Both the position numbers and the translations under genes were made by a program. The notes under the pieces were generated by a model. That model saw only the letters and a program-made list of their open reading frames with translations. It did not search any database and had not been told where the DNA came from. From Hirschia sp964342355 (GTDB lineage: Bacteria > Pseudomonadota > Alphaproteobacteria > Caulobacterales > Hyphomonadaceae): a stretch of DNA of 64,000 nucleotides. Location: NCBI GenBank assembly GCA_964342355.1, contig CAYFFG010000013.1, positions 30,530 to 94,529 of the forward strand, in the 5' to 3' direction. This document shows, piece by piece, positions 25,346 through 33,518 of the stretch (the stretch's first letter is position 1; every line of letters starts with the position of its first letter).

Positions 25346-26857
25346 ATGTGGAGTCATATGCAAGACGCTGTCACGCAAGGCAATAACCGGACAGCGCGCC
25401 GCCCAGCGCGTGGCGTGAACCTACGCGTGCGTCCAAAATTTGGTCCCGTCGACCTTGTATTGCAGCTTTGGCGCGCAAAATGGCTGATGATTGCGGTGTT
25501 TTTACCAATCGCTGCGCTGGGCGTGATTGCCGCCGCGACTCTGCTGGAAACAAAATACAACGCCCATGCGCGTGTTCAGATATCCATGGACCGCCAATAT
25601 GTTTACGAGCCTTTGGTTGGCGATGCGGGTCGTGGCGCCTCACTTGAGCCTGAAGCGGTTGTGCAGGCGGAGGTCGAGCGGGTCTGGTCGCCTGTGATAT
25701 TGCGCCGTGTCGTCGACAAACTTGGCGTTTCGACCCTTTATCCTAAACTTGGAGCCGAAATCGCTGCTGAACGCGATCCGACTAAAAAGCGCAAGCTCAT
25801 TGAGAGCGCATACAAGGCGGTAGAGGCAGGTTTTTCTGCTGGAAGCGCGCCCAAGTCGCCAGTGATTTCTATTTTCTTCGCCCACAAAGATCCTGATGTC
25901 GCTGCGCTAACTGCAAACACTTTTGTCAGCGAATATGTCCTTTACCGCAACGAACTGGCGGGAGATCTGGGTGTCGCCGCTTTTACCGATCAGCTCGGTC
26001 GCTTCAACAAGAGCTTAGAAACCGTTGAAGGAAATCTGACAGCATTTTTGTTAGAGCACGATATCGGCGATTTTGATGCTGAACGGGCGACGATTGCGAC
26101 GCTTTACGCCAATTTGCAGGATGAGAAATTCAAGGTTGAAGCTGAAATCCGGGATGCGGAAGGAAGGCTGAGCGCGTTGAATGCGTTGCAGTCAACAACG
26201 CCAGCTGAAATTGACCTTTATACGGAGACAACTGGCGCACAGCGTTTGCTGGATCTGCAAATTGAGCGAGAAGACCTGCTGACGCGTTATCGTCCTGACA
26301 GTCGTGTCGTGAAGGAAGTGGATGCGCGTATAGAGAGCATGCAGGCATTGTTGTCCCAACAAGAGGGCGGTCTGCGTCGACGCGGCCCTAATCCGGCGTT
26401 TCAGGAAATCCAGTCACGGCTTGCGGAAACACGTTCTAATCTGAATGCGTCGCGCGCACGCGCCACTGAGTTGGGCCGCCAGATGGCTGAAGTGGGCAAC
26501 CGCCAGCGTCAACTTACGGAGCTGTTGCCCAAGTATCAAAGACTGGTGCGAGACCGCGAAGTTTTATCAGATTCAGCGCGCACGCTGGCTGAACGCGAAC
26601 AGACAAAATTAGCCGAAGCCGGTTTGTCGCAGTTATCAGAAGATGCTGTTTCGATCATTGACCACGCACTGCCGCCTATTGAAGGCAAGTCGATGAAATT
26701 GCCTGCTGCGCTGGTTGCAATCCTGTTTGCTGGATTCACTGCGCTTGTTGCCGGGTTGATATACATGTTCTCTCGTAAAGGGCTTTCGAGCCGGGTGTCC
26801 GCTGAAAAGACCATTGGTTTGCCCGTGATTGCGGCTATCCCGAAGGTGAAAACATGA
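25346..26857 (+). CDS. hfsA: Wzz/Wzc-type chain-length and export protein (HfsA-like, GumC family)
   Basis: Inner-membrane co-polymerase of 503 residues. One membrane span is near residues 45-67 and a second near 446-468 (LPAALVAILFAGFTALVAGLIYMF-type, here summarised), with a long periplasmic coiled-coil region between. There is no kinase domain at the C-terminus; the ATPase-like part is a separate downstream gene. ATG at 25346 is used; ATG at 25358 with GGAG just upstream is nearly as good. It overlaps hfsB by 4 bp (ATGA), indicating translational coupling. Such proteins set chain length and bridge polymerase and OPX channel. Confidence 0.83.
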   Translation: MWSHMQDAVTQGNNRTARRPARGVNLRVRPKFGPVDLVLQLWRAKWLMIAVFLPIAALGVIAAATLLETKYNAHARVQISMDRQYVYEPLVGDAGRGASLEPEAVVQAEVERVWSPVILRRVVDKLGVSTLYPKLGAEIAAERDPTKKRKLIESAYKAVEAGFSAGSAPKSPVISIFFAHKDPDVAALTANTFVSEYVLYRNELAGDLGVAAFTDQLGRFNKSLETVEGNLTAFLLEHDIGDFDAERATIATLYANLQDEKFKVEAEIRDAEGRLSALNALQSTTPAEIDLYTETTGAQRLLDLQIEREDLLTRYRPDSRVVKEVDARIESMQALLSQQEGGLRRRGPNPAFQEIQSRLAETRSNLNASRARATELGRQMAEVGNRQRQLTELLPKYQRLVRDREVLSDSARTLAEREQTKLAEAGLSQLSEDAVSIIDHALPPIEGKSMKLPAALVAILFAGFTALVAGLIYMFSRKGLSSRVSAEKTIGLPVIAAIPKVKT

Positions 26858-27567
26858 TCGACCTGCGCAAACAATTAGCTGAAACTTGGAGGGTCGCGAC
26901 ACGCGCGCCGAGTAAGGCGGATGGCGGTCGCGCCATCATGTTCATGTCTGCAAATGAAGGTGAGGGCGTTTCCAGTGCGGCTGCGTCTTTTGCCATGCTA
27001 GCGGCGCAACGCGCTCGCCGCGGCGTGTGGCTGGTGGAATTGGATTTCATGAATGGTCGCCTGTTTAAGGCGTTTGAACCTGGCGGTGCGTATGCTGACA
27101 TTGCTGGCACAGTTGGCGGCGCACACAATGCTGACCTTGGCAAAGCGTCTATCTATTCGGTAGCGCCGGAAAAACCAAAGTCAGATGACGCTGAGGATGG
27201 CGCGCAGTCCATGCTGTCTGTGCATCGGGTGGGCGATAGTAAGTTATTGGTGTCCCGCTTTCGCAAAGAAAAACTCGGTCACGGCCAGCAGGTGAAAATC
27301 AAGACCGGAGCGGATTATTGGAAAGCTGTGCGAGGGATTGCTGACTGGATCGTCGTGGACGCGCCAGCGCTTTCGAAATCATCGGCGGGACTGGCGGTTT
27401 GCTCGCAAATGGATGCGACGGCGCTTGTCGTGCAGGCGGACAAAACGCCCGCAAGCGACGTTTCCATGCTCGGACAGGAGATTGAAGGTCATGGCGGCGT
27501 TTGTATGGGTATGATGCTCAACAAAATGGGTTATGACGCTGTATTTGCCGATCAGTTCTCTGGTTGA
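26854..27567 (+). CDS. hfsB: BY-kinase-fold protein with degenerate Walker A (HfsB-like)
   Basis: A 237-residue P-loop/CpsD-fold protein coupled to hfsA. Where bacterial tyrosine kinases have Gly-x-Gly-Lys-Thr/Ser, this protein reads ANEGEGVSSA (33-42): valine 39 replaces the nucleotide-binding lysine. A Walker A'-like strand WLVELDFMNG follows at 59-68, and DWIVVDAPAL marks the Walker B position. There is no tyrosine-rich tail. It is therefore probably a structural or regulatory partner of HfsA rather than an active autokinase; that is inference. The 3' end overlaps the convergent hfsG end by 16 bp. Confidence 0.8.
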   Translation: MIDLRKQLAETWRVATRAPSKADGGRAIMFMSANEGEGVSSAAASFAMLAAQRARRGVWLVELDFMNGRLFKAFEPGGAYADIAGTVGGAHNADLGKASIYSVAPEKPKSDDAEDGAQSMLSVHRVGDSKLLVSRFRKEKLGHGQQVKIKTGADYWKAVRGIADWIVVDAPALSKSSAGLAVCSQMDATALVVQADKTPASDVSMLGQEIEGHGGVCMGMMLNKMGYDAVFADQFSG

Positions 27568-28565
27568 GGCTGGCCTTTTTTTGAATTGCGCAACTTGGGT
27601 TGGCTGATGCGTTTAGAGACGTCGCCACCATAGAATTTTAATGCAAATGGCGGAAACCAAAGCGTCTTTCCTAAACCGCGTGCTGCTTTATCGAGAACAA
27701 ATGCGCGACGTGGCGAACGTGTGATCCACATCAAGAGCGCTTGAAGACCAAAGACGGAAAACTGGGCAACGCCGATAGCCATCCAATACAACACGCCTGG
27801 AATATTGGGCGGGGATTTGCGCCAGTGTAATGTTGAAGGACCCTGGCCATAGCCAAGCGCGCGGCGAAGCGTATATCCAAGGCGTGCACGGGATGCGGGC
27901 ACGTGCTCAAAAACAAGCGCATCCGCCGCCCAGGCAAAGGTCTCATCAGATCGCTTGAGGAGGTTGAACAGATAATCGTCTTCACCGCCGGTTTCGTTGG
28001 CGATTTTCTCAAAGAAGCTAGCGCCTTCAGGCAGGTGAGGCGCTATACGGTCCAGGTCGAGAAGAGCGTTGCCGCAGCCAAAAAAAGTGTTGATGACTTG
28101 CGGCTTGGCCGGTCCTTTGCGGGCGAAAAAGTTTTCAAAATAGTCTTTGTGAGTCTCAACACTATCTGGAAGCAGCGTTGCCACCGGCCCAAAAACAACA
28201 GCTGCGCCGAATGCTTTGTGGCAAGCCAAGAGTCCATCCAGCCAGTTTTGATCAGCAGTTTCATCGTCATCTATGAATGCAATCAGCGAGGTGGAGGCAG
28301 CGGCTAATCCTGCATTTCGCGCGTTGGCGACACCTGGGTTTTTCTCGTTGACGTAGATGATTGGATTGGCGCTTGATTGTTGAAATTGGCGAACAGTTTC
28401 CTCAGCGCCGCCTTCAGGCGAATTGTCCACAATGACAATTTCAGCGCCTTGCATCGCGCTGTCTTTTAGTTTGGCAAGACTATCGAGTGTTTTTGTCAGG
28501 CCGTCATTGCGTCGGAAAGTTGGAATGACGATGCTGACAACAGGTGTGTCTGCTGTCGCTGGCAT
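27552..28565 (-). CDS. hfsG: Family 2 glycosyltransferase (HfsG-like)
   Basis: A 337-residue GT-A glycosyltransferase. SIVIPTFRRNDGL is at 11-23, NPGVANARNAGL at 76-87 and the metal/nucleotide motif DDDE at 99-102. Two hydrophobic stretches near residues 250-290 suggest membrane association. The start at 28565 forms a TGATG overlap with the stop of hfsH, giving tight coupling; an in-frame ATG at 28583 lies inside hfsH. HfsG adds GlcNAc-type sugars to the holdfast repeat in Caulobacter; the same role here is inferred from gene order. Confidence 0.82.
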   Translation of the reverse strand: MPATADTPVVSIVIPTFRRNDGLTKTLDSLAKLKDSAMQGAEIVIVDNSPEGGAEETVRQFQQSSANPIIYVNEKNPGVANARNAGLAAASTSLIAFIDDDETADQNWLDGLLACHKAFGAAVVFGPVATLLPDSVETHKDYFENFFARKGPAKPQVINTFFGCGNALLDLDRIAPHLPEGASFFEKIANETGGEDDYLFNLLKRSDETFAWAADALVFEHVPASRARLGYTLRRALGYGQGPSTLHWRKSPPNIPGVLYWMAIGVAQFSVFGLQALLMWITRSPRRAFVLDKAARGLGKTLWFPPFALKFYGGDVSKRISQPKLRNSKKGQPQPEN

Positions 28566-29335
28566 CAGCTGATCACCCCACACATTTGAGCGGCGGCGTA
28601 GGGCGCAGCCAAGACAGCGCCAGCATCGACCGCCTTATGGCACAGACCGCGTATTGTGTCAGGGTGTACGCCGTATTTCGTGTGATCCCTGTCGACGTCG
28701 TGTGAAAAGAAAATCAGCCACGAAGACCCATTGGCTATAGCAGCATTAAGCGCGTTAAACGCTCGTTCCACTGTCAACGGGTGGTCATTTAGCTGGTAGG
28801 CGCGCAATTGCATGCGATCTATCCTGCCGACATTTTGTCCCGGCAGGATGCCTCGGCCGATGTCAAACATGCTCGTCATGGACTGCTTTATGGAAAATGT
28901 GGTTTCGCCGTATGGATAGGCCATGCTGGAAATTGGACCGTTTACGCCCAAATCCTGCAGGCGACGGACGCAGTCTTCCATGTCTTGGGATGCTGCTTCA
29001 GGCGTCACCTTAGCGCAATCAAGATGTGAGTGGGAATGAGCGCCGATTTCATGCTCGCGGTCAGTCAATTCACGTAAGGTTTGGGTGTCATACATCTCGC
29101 CCATAGGACTGGTGCGTCCAAGAAACTGTGTGCAGGCGTAAAAACCGGCTTTGCCGCCAAAGGTTTCAATAATGTCGGCGCCGTTTAGCGCTGATTTGGG
29201 AAAATCGTCGAACGTAAAACTGACAATAAGTTTTTCAGGTCGCGAAACGACCGGGGCTGCTGCGCGCCACTGGGTGAGCCGTCGATTGATTTTTTCTACA
29301 GGGGTTCGCGAGGGCGAATAGGTCCAGTCAATCAT
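28565..29335 (-). CDS. hfsH: Polysaccharide deacetylase (HfsH-like)
   Basis: NodB-fold carbohydrate esterase (CE4 type), 256 residues. The first motif SFTFDDFP holds Asp43/Asp44; the second, GAHSHSHLD, holds the metal ligands His100 and His104; MAYPYGE is motif 3. The start at 29335 (MIDWTYSPS) follows GGAGG and overlaps the upstream glycosyltransferase stop by 8 bp. No signal peptide is seen, so it probably acts in the cytoplasm on lipid-linked sugars, as proposed for Caulobacter HfsH. Deacetylation of GlcNAc residues is needed for holdfast cohesion and anchoring in that organism. Confidence 0.87.
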   Translation of the reverse strand: MIDWTYSPSRTPVEKINRRLTQWRAAAPVVSRPEKLIVSFTFDDFPKSALNGADIIETFGGKAGFYACTQFLGRTSPMGEMYDTQTLRELTDREHEIGAHSHSHLDCAKVTPEAASQDMEDCVRRLQDLGVNGPISSMAYPYGETTFSIKQSMTSMFDIGRGILPGQNVGRIDRMQLRAYQLNDHPLTVERAFNALNAAIANGSSWLIFFSHDVDRDHTKYGVHPDTIRGLCHKAVDAGAVLAAPYAAAQMCGVIS

Positions 29336-30305
29336 TGATCGCCTCCGCATAAACCAGCGCTCGCCAGATTTTTAGCGCGATTCCCTTAACAGTCGTGGGC
29401 ATCCAATCAGTTTCGGAAATCACAAACTGGCACATACGCTTTAGCATAGGTTTGAAGGGGACGCGTTTGAGTTTGAAGGCTGCTTTTGCAAGCGGTGTTC
29501 TGGCGATCGTATCAGGGTGTTTTTGCAGGATAAGATTGAAATTCTGTCCTGATGCGCCGTATTTGCTCATTAGGTCATTGACGGTATCAAGCCCCATATG
29601 TGTGGCCGCATTGTCGATATGCATTACGGGAGCAGATTGAGCGACGCGAAGTCCCCAATCGACATCTTCCCATCCCCATCCTGCAAACTCTTCGTCGAAG
29701 TGGAAACGATCAAATATGTCCTTGTGACAGACCACATTGCTTGTGAACACAAAGCGGCCAGGATCTTTCTGGCGCTCATGCGCTGAAAGGCATTCTGATC
29801 TGGCGGCTTGCCAGCGATGCAATGCGTATTTTTTGTCGGTTGGCGCGTCTCTTAGCGAAAACCCGCCAACAATCAGGCTGGGTTCGTCCACATCAGCTAT
29901 TTGATCAAGGTATTTGGCGATGAAGTCGTTCTCGTCAGGAGACATATCCGCATCAAGAAGCAATACCCAATCAGCGCGCGCATGATGAAGCAGAGCGTTG
30001 CGCGCAACTGCGCGTCCCATATTGTCAGCGGCAGACACAATGCGTACAGCGCATCGCATCAATTCGCCTTGTTCGATCATGTTGTTGATTAGGTCAGGGC
30101 GCTTAGAGCCATCGTCATAAACGATGATTTCAACGCGTTCGATTTCATCGCATCCATTTAGACCGTCGAGTAGATCAGTAGGATCATCACGATAGGTGGG
30201 GATCGCGATTGAAAGTGCTGTCTTGGATGAGGGGCGCCATTTGGAATTGTCCCAAATCTTTGTGGTGACGGCATTTTCTGAAAGGGCGGGCGAATGGTGG
30301 TTCAT
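29328..30305 (-). CDS. hfsL: Family 2 glycosyltransferase (HfsL-like)
   Basis: A second GT-A glycosyltransferase, 325 residues. ALSIAIPTYRDDPTDL opens the fold, VYDDGSKRPDL and the metal motif LLLDADMSP follow, and EEFAGWGWEDVDWGLR is the acceptor-side ED motif of chondroitin-synthase-like GT2 enzymes. It lies between hfsE and hfsH with overlaps, so it is part of the same transcript. Assignment to HfsL is by position and GT class only; another Hfs glycosyltransferase such as HfsJ is possible. Confidence 0.72.
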   Translation of the reverse strand: MNHHSPALSENAVTTKIWDNSKWRPSSKTALSIAIPTYRDDPTDLLDGLNGCDEIERVEIIVYDDGSKRPDLINNMIEQGELMRCAVRIVSAADNMGRAVARNALLHHARADWVLLLDADMSPDENDFIAKYLDQIADVDEPSLIVGGFSLRDAPTDKKYALHRWQAARSECLSAHERQKDPGRFVFTSNVVCHKDIFDRFHFDEEFAGWGWEDVDWGLRVAQSAPVMHIDNAATHMGLDTVNDLMSKYGASGQNFNLILQKHPDTIARTPLAKAAFKLKRVPFKPMLKRMCQFVISETDWMPTTVKGIALKIWRALVYAEAIND

Positions 30306-30312
30306 CGGGCGA

Positions 30313-31839
30313 TCACCGTGTGTTTCGGGTATCGCCGAGAAGGCAAGGCGCCGTCATCAGGATCACATACATATCAAACCAGAAAGAGGCCCGCTTCAGG
30401 TACTCCATGTCGAGGCGGACCCGTTCGCGAAGCAGTTCAGCGGAATGCACAGGTCCGCGCGAGCCATTGATCTGCGCCCAGCCTGTCAGTCCGGGTTTCA
30501 TTCGGTGACGGTGGGCATAGTCACCCACTATGCGGTGAACTTCCACTTCTTCGGCCGTCATACCTAAGGCATGTGGGCGAGGACCGACGACACTCATGTC
30601 GCCAAGCAAAATATTGAAAAGCTGAGGCAGTTCATCAAGGCTAGTCCGCCGCAGGAAGCGGCCAACCCGCGTCACGCGTTCGTCATCATGGACAGTTTGA
30701 ACAACCTTACGACCTTCTTCCGCATCTTCATCAGGTTTCATGGTGCGGAATTTCCAGACACGGATAATCTGGTTGTTAAAGCCGTGACGTTTTTGGCGGA
30801 AGAATATTTTACCAGGGCTATCCAGTTTGATCATCAGGGCGATCAAAGCCATGAATGGTGAAAACGCGATAAGCATCATGCTGGCGACAACAATATCCTG
30901 CAGACGTTTAAGTGCAGCGCGACGAGCATCTTTCGGTGCGCCGGATACGTACGCTGCCGGTGCGTCCACGATATTGGCGACCGAGGTTTGTTCCGGCGCA
31001 AAACCCTCAAGATCCAGGATGAGGATCACTTCCTGCGGCAGATGACGTAGCCTGTCGACTAAATCTCTCACACGCCCTTGGGCAGTAGAAGAGACGGTGA
31101 CGATGATCCTATCGACGGTTGGAAGCTTGTCCCAGTTCATAAGGTCTTTGATTTCGCCCAACACAGGGACACCGGCGATTGATGCGGGCGCACGATCGCC
31201 GCGGTCATCAAACACACCCAGTATATTCAATTCACGTTGATCCTGATTTCGTTTTATCAGGTCATAGGCAGTAGGCGTTGCGCCCACAATTACCGCGTTG
31301 TCAGAAAGCGCTCCAGCGCGTGTCAGCATCCGAACAAATGAAATGTAGTGTGCGTGAAGGCCAGTGAATGCGAGCAATAGGATGCCGCAAACCTGTATGA
31401 ACGGAGGGGGGGGGGCACCGAATTCAAACAAGAAAGTAACGAGGACACATGCAATTAGCCCTATGCTGGCGCCCCATACAGCGCCTGCAAGGTGAGCAAT
31501 TGCATTTTCACCGAAATTGAACCGGTAGGCGCCGCTAACCCGCATGCCGAGAAAGGCGCATAAAGGGGCGGCAAAATAGGGCAATGCGATCCGGGTGCTT
31601 GCCTGCATTAAATCGACGCCAAGCAGGAAGGCCGCACATAAAACAGTCAATAATCCAAAGACCACATCCATCGTGCGTACAATGTAACGCAAGCTCGAGC
31701 GATCAAAAGGAAACCGCTTTGGTGAGTTTTGTGAGCTATGTGACTGGTAAGTAAAAAAAGCATTTTTGACAGGGAGACGCGAAACAGACGACGAGCGTTT
31801 GTTTGCTCGATCTTCTGGTTTTGCCCCATCAAGAGCCAT
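30313..31839 (-). CDS. hfsE: Undecaprenyl-phosphate sugar phosphotransferase (HfsE-like, PHPT)
   Basis: Initiating polyprenyl-phosphate hexose-1-phosphate transferase, 508 residues. An N-terminal multi-span region (about 50-165) is followed by a CoA_binding_3/Rossmann part (NAVIVGATPTAYDL) and the catalytic bacterial sugar-transferase domain: FFRQKRHG, RVWKFRTM, RRTSLDELPQL, MSVVGPRPH and KPGLTGWAQINGSRG. It would load the first sugar of the holdfast repeat. At codons 142-145 the coding strand has ten consecutive C (31406-31415), encoding Ala-Pro-Pro-Pro in a short loop between spans. The gene leads the run hfsE-hfsL-hfsH-hfsG. Confidence 0.87.
   Translation of the reverse strand: MALDGAKPEDRANKRSSSVSRLPVKNAFFTYQSHSSQNSPKRFPFDRSSLRYIVRTMDVVFGLLTVLCAAFLLGVDLMQASTRIALPYFAAPLCAFLGMRVSGAYRFNFGENAIAHLAGAVWGASIGLIACVLVTFLFEFGAPPPPFIQVCGILLLAFTGLHAHYISFVRMLTRAGALSDNAVIVGATPTAYDLIKRNQDQRELNILGVFDDRGDRAPASIAGVPVLGEIKDLMNWDKLPTVDRIIVTVSSTAQGRVRDLVDRLRHLPQEVILILDLEGFAPEQTSVANIVDAPAAYVSGAPKDARRAALKRLQDIVVASMMLIAFSPFMALIALMIKLDSPGKIFFRQKRHGFNNQIIRVWKFRTMKPDEDAEEGRKVVQTVHDDERVTRVGRFLRRTSLDELPQLFNILLGDMSVVGPRPHALGMTAEEVEVHRIVGDYAHRHRMKPGLTGWAQINGSRGPVHSAELLRERVRLDMEYLKRASFWFDMYVILMTAPCLLGDTRNTR
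31406..31415 (-). repeat. C10 mononucleotide tract inside hfsE
   Basis: Ten uninterrupted C residues on the coding strand (G on the plus strand). A change of one base would shift the frame about 140 codons into the 508-codon gene and remove the catalytic domain. No other G/C run of this length was noticed in the window. Confidence 0.85.
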
Positions 31840-31860
31840 TATAAACTATCCCTATTTCTA

Positions 31861-31915
31861 TGTCCGTGTGCGTGCGTGCAAGTCGCACAGACACACGTGT
31901 TCGTTCCTGCGTGTG
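31861..31915 (-). promoter_or_regulatory. GT/CA-rich leader with imperfect inverted repeats upstream of hfsE
   Basis: The 174-bp gap between hfsE and the coiled-coil gene holds alternating GTGTGCGTGCGTGC, GCACAGACACAC and GCGTGTGCATG tracts. They can fold into imperfect hairpins in the hfsE leader. No convincing -35/-10 pair or CtrA box (TTAA-N7-TTAA) was found. Confidence 0.35.
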
Positions 31916-32013
31916 CATGGGATATCAGATTAAGCGTATTTTTAGGTAAGGAAGCTCGAACAAGTTTAAAGCGGCATTTTAATGAATCGCAAATTGTTTG
32001 TTAGTGGTAACCT

Positions 32014-33513
32014 TTAAAAGCCGCCGCCAGTTTTGAAGCCGCCACTTCCGGGACGCGGTGCAGGAAAGCGTGGTCGGGGAGATCTTTTTCGCGTTGGAAA
32101 TGTATTATAATTGCTGCGACGACCGGCTTCTTTTGCAATTTCTGTCGCTACCTCTCCCAGAATGCTGGGCAAGCGCAGTGAACTGCGTCGGCGGCTTCCG
32201 CCAAAATCCGCACTAACGCGCGTCTGGCGCTTGGTCATGGCGCGTCCCAGGCGCGACAGAGTGCGCCGGACATTTTCTTTTTCCCTTAGAAGGTCGGCAA
32301 TTGCGCTATCAACCTGCGACTCGTGAAACGTGGCGTACGAGCTGTCAAAATTGGCTGTTTTGAAGTTTCGACGCAGGTCTTCCAGCAAGAGCAGTTCGCG
32401 TCGTCTCTCGCCAGGGGCTCTGGAAAAATCATCAGATGTGATTTCCAGTTCCAGTTCTTCAGTACGTAGTTTTACAAGACGATCGACGATCTGATCATCG
32501 GTCTTGTCTATCGTTTCCGCTACCAAAAGCCGGAGTTCAGGAAAGCCTGCGCGCCGCAACCCGTCTTCCAACACCCGGCGTGCTTCTGCGGCTGGTCCTG
32601 TTTCAGAGGAGAGCGCTTTTTCGTGACTTTCAACAAGCGCCTGATGTCGTGTTTCGACTGCGTCAATTTGATGATCAAGCGATTCAATGCCTGCCCGAAT
32701 GTCATCAACGCGCTTTTGTAAGATATGCGCGCCGGCTTCCTGAAGGGCGGCGGATTCTGCTTCTTCTAGCGCCGCCTGCGCCATATTGCGCTTGTGTTCC
32801 ATCCGCTCTGCGTGTTCTGCAAGGCGTAACGGAAGTTCATTCAGATGCTGGTAGTTCAGATAGGCCTGATCATATCTGCACAGTTTGGCGACCCAGTTAT
32901 CCAGGATGCGAACAAGAGAGGATGCTTTGTATCCCGGTGTTCGGAAATTCCGCTCCCAAAGATAACTGAACAAGGGGTCGTTTTGATAAGGGGCGCCTTT
33001 GGTTTTTTCGTCTTCCTTGGCGATTTCCAGTTTGGAAAGTGCGCGCTCGGCCATTGCGCCAGTGCTCTGCAATTGCTGAGTGAGGTTCTGATAGTCTTCG
33101 TCTTCCGCGACGATGGCTTCAACACGCGCAACCCGGATTTCATAGGCGTCCAGCGCGCTATCCAATTCCTGGGCGAGCGTTTCCCGCTCATGTTCCAGCT
33201 GGGCAATCTCATCAGACGCAGCTCGGATTTTTTCTTGTTCGGCCGCCACATAGGCTTCGTGGGAATCTAAGAGAATAAGTGCGCGCTTTTCGACAGAGTT
33301 GAGAGACGGTTCAGCAGGAGAGGTCTGGTGCAACAGGTCGATACGTATTTGGGCAAGCGCACGATATGCGGACACTTGCTCGGCTCGGATCTCCGTGACC
33401 TGAGCTTTGGCTCTGTTAGCTGCATCAATTGCCAGGTCGAGCTGACGGCGACTGCGCGCAATGCGATTGTCGAGCAGTTTGAGCGTGTCGCGTCCGGTGA
33501 TCATACGAGCCAT
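32014..33513 (-). CDS. Long coiled-coil protein with Gly/Phe C-terminal tail, unknown function
   Basis: A 499-residue protein starting MARMITGRDTLKLLDN (ATG at 33513; a GTG at 33525 overlaps the upstream stop). It has no signal peptide or membrane span. Most of residues 15-400 is heptad-like, rich in Glu, Ala, Leu and Arg, with a non-coiled break near PLFSYLWERNFRTPGYKAS. The C-terminus is basic and proline-rich and ends GSGGFKTGGGF. I do not recognise a family. It is the third gene of a coupled operon with a DUF6384-like membrane protein and a TelA-like protein and probably works with them at the inner membrane. Confidence 0.75.
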   Translation of the reverse strand: MARMITGRDTLKLLDNRIARSRRQLDLAIDAANRAKAQVTEIRAEQVSAYRALAQIRIDLLHQTSPAEPSLNSVEKRALILLDSHEAYVAAEQEKIRAASDEIAQLEHERETLAQELDSALDAYEIRVARVEAIVAEDEDYQNLTQQLQSTGAMAERALSKLEIAKEDEKTKGAPYQNDPLFSYLWERNFRTPGYKASSLVRILDNWVAKLCRYDQAYLNYQHLNELPLRLAEHAERMEHKRNMAQAALEEAESAALQEAGAHILQKRVDDIRAGIESLDHQIDAVETRHQALVESHEKALSSETGPAAEARRVLEDGLRRAGFPELRLLVAETIDKTDDQIVDRLVKLRTEELELEITSDDFSRAPGERRRELLLLEDLRRNFKTANFDSSYATFHESQVDSAIADLLREKENVRRTLSRLGRAMTKRQTRVSADFGGSRRRSSLRLPSILGEVATEIAKEAGRRSNYNTFPTRKRSPRPRFPAPRPGSGGFKTGGGF

Positions 33514-33518
33514 CTGAT

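Noticed and set aside
31960..31985. Possible CtrA-binding site (TTAA repeat) upstream of the coiled-coil/hfsE gap
   Set aside because: The two TTAA half sites are nine bases apart, not seven, so the consensus is not met.
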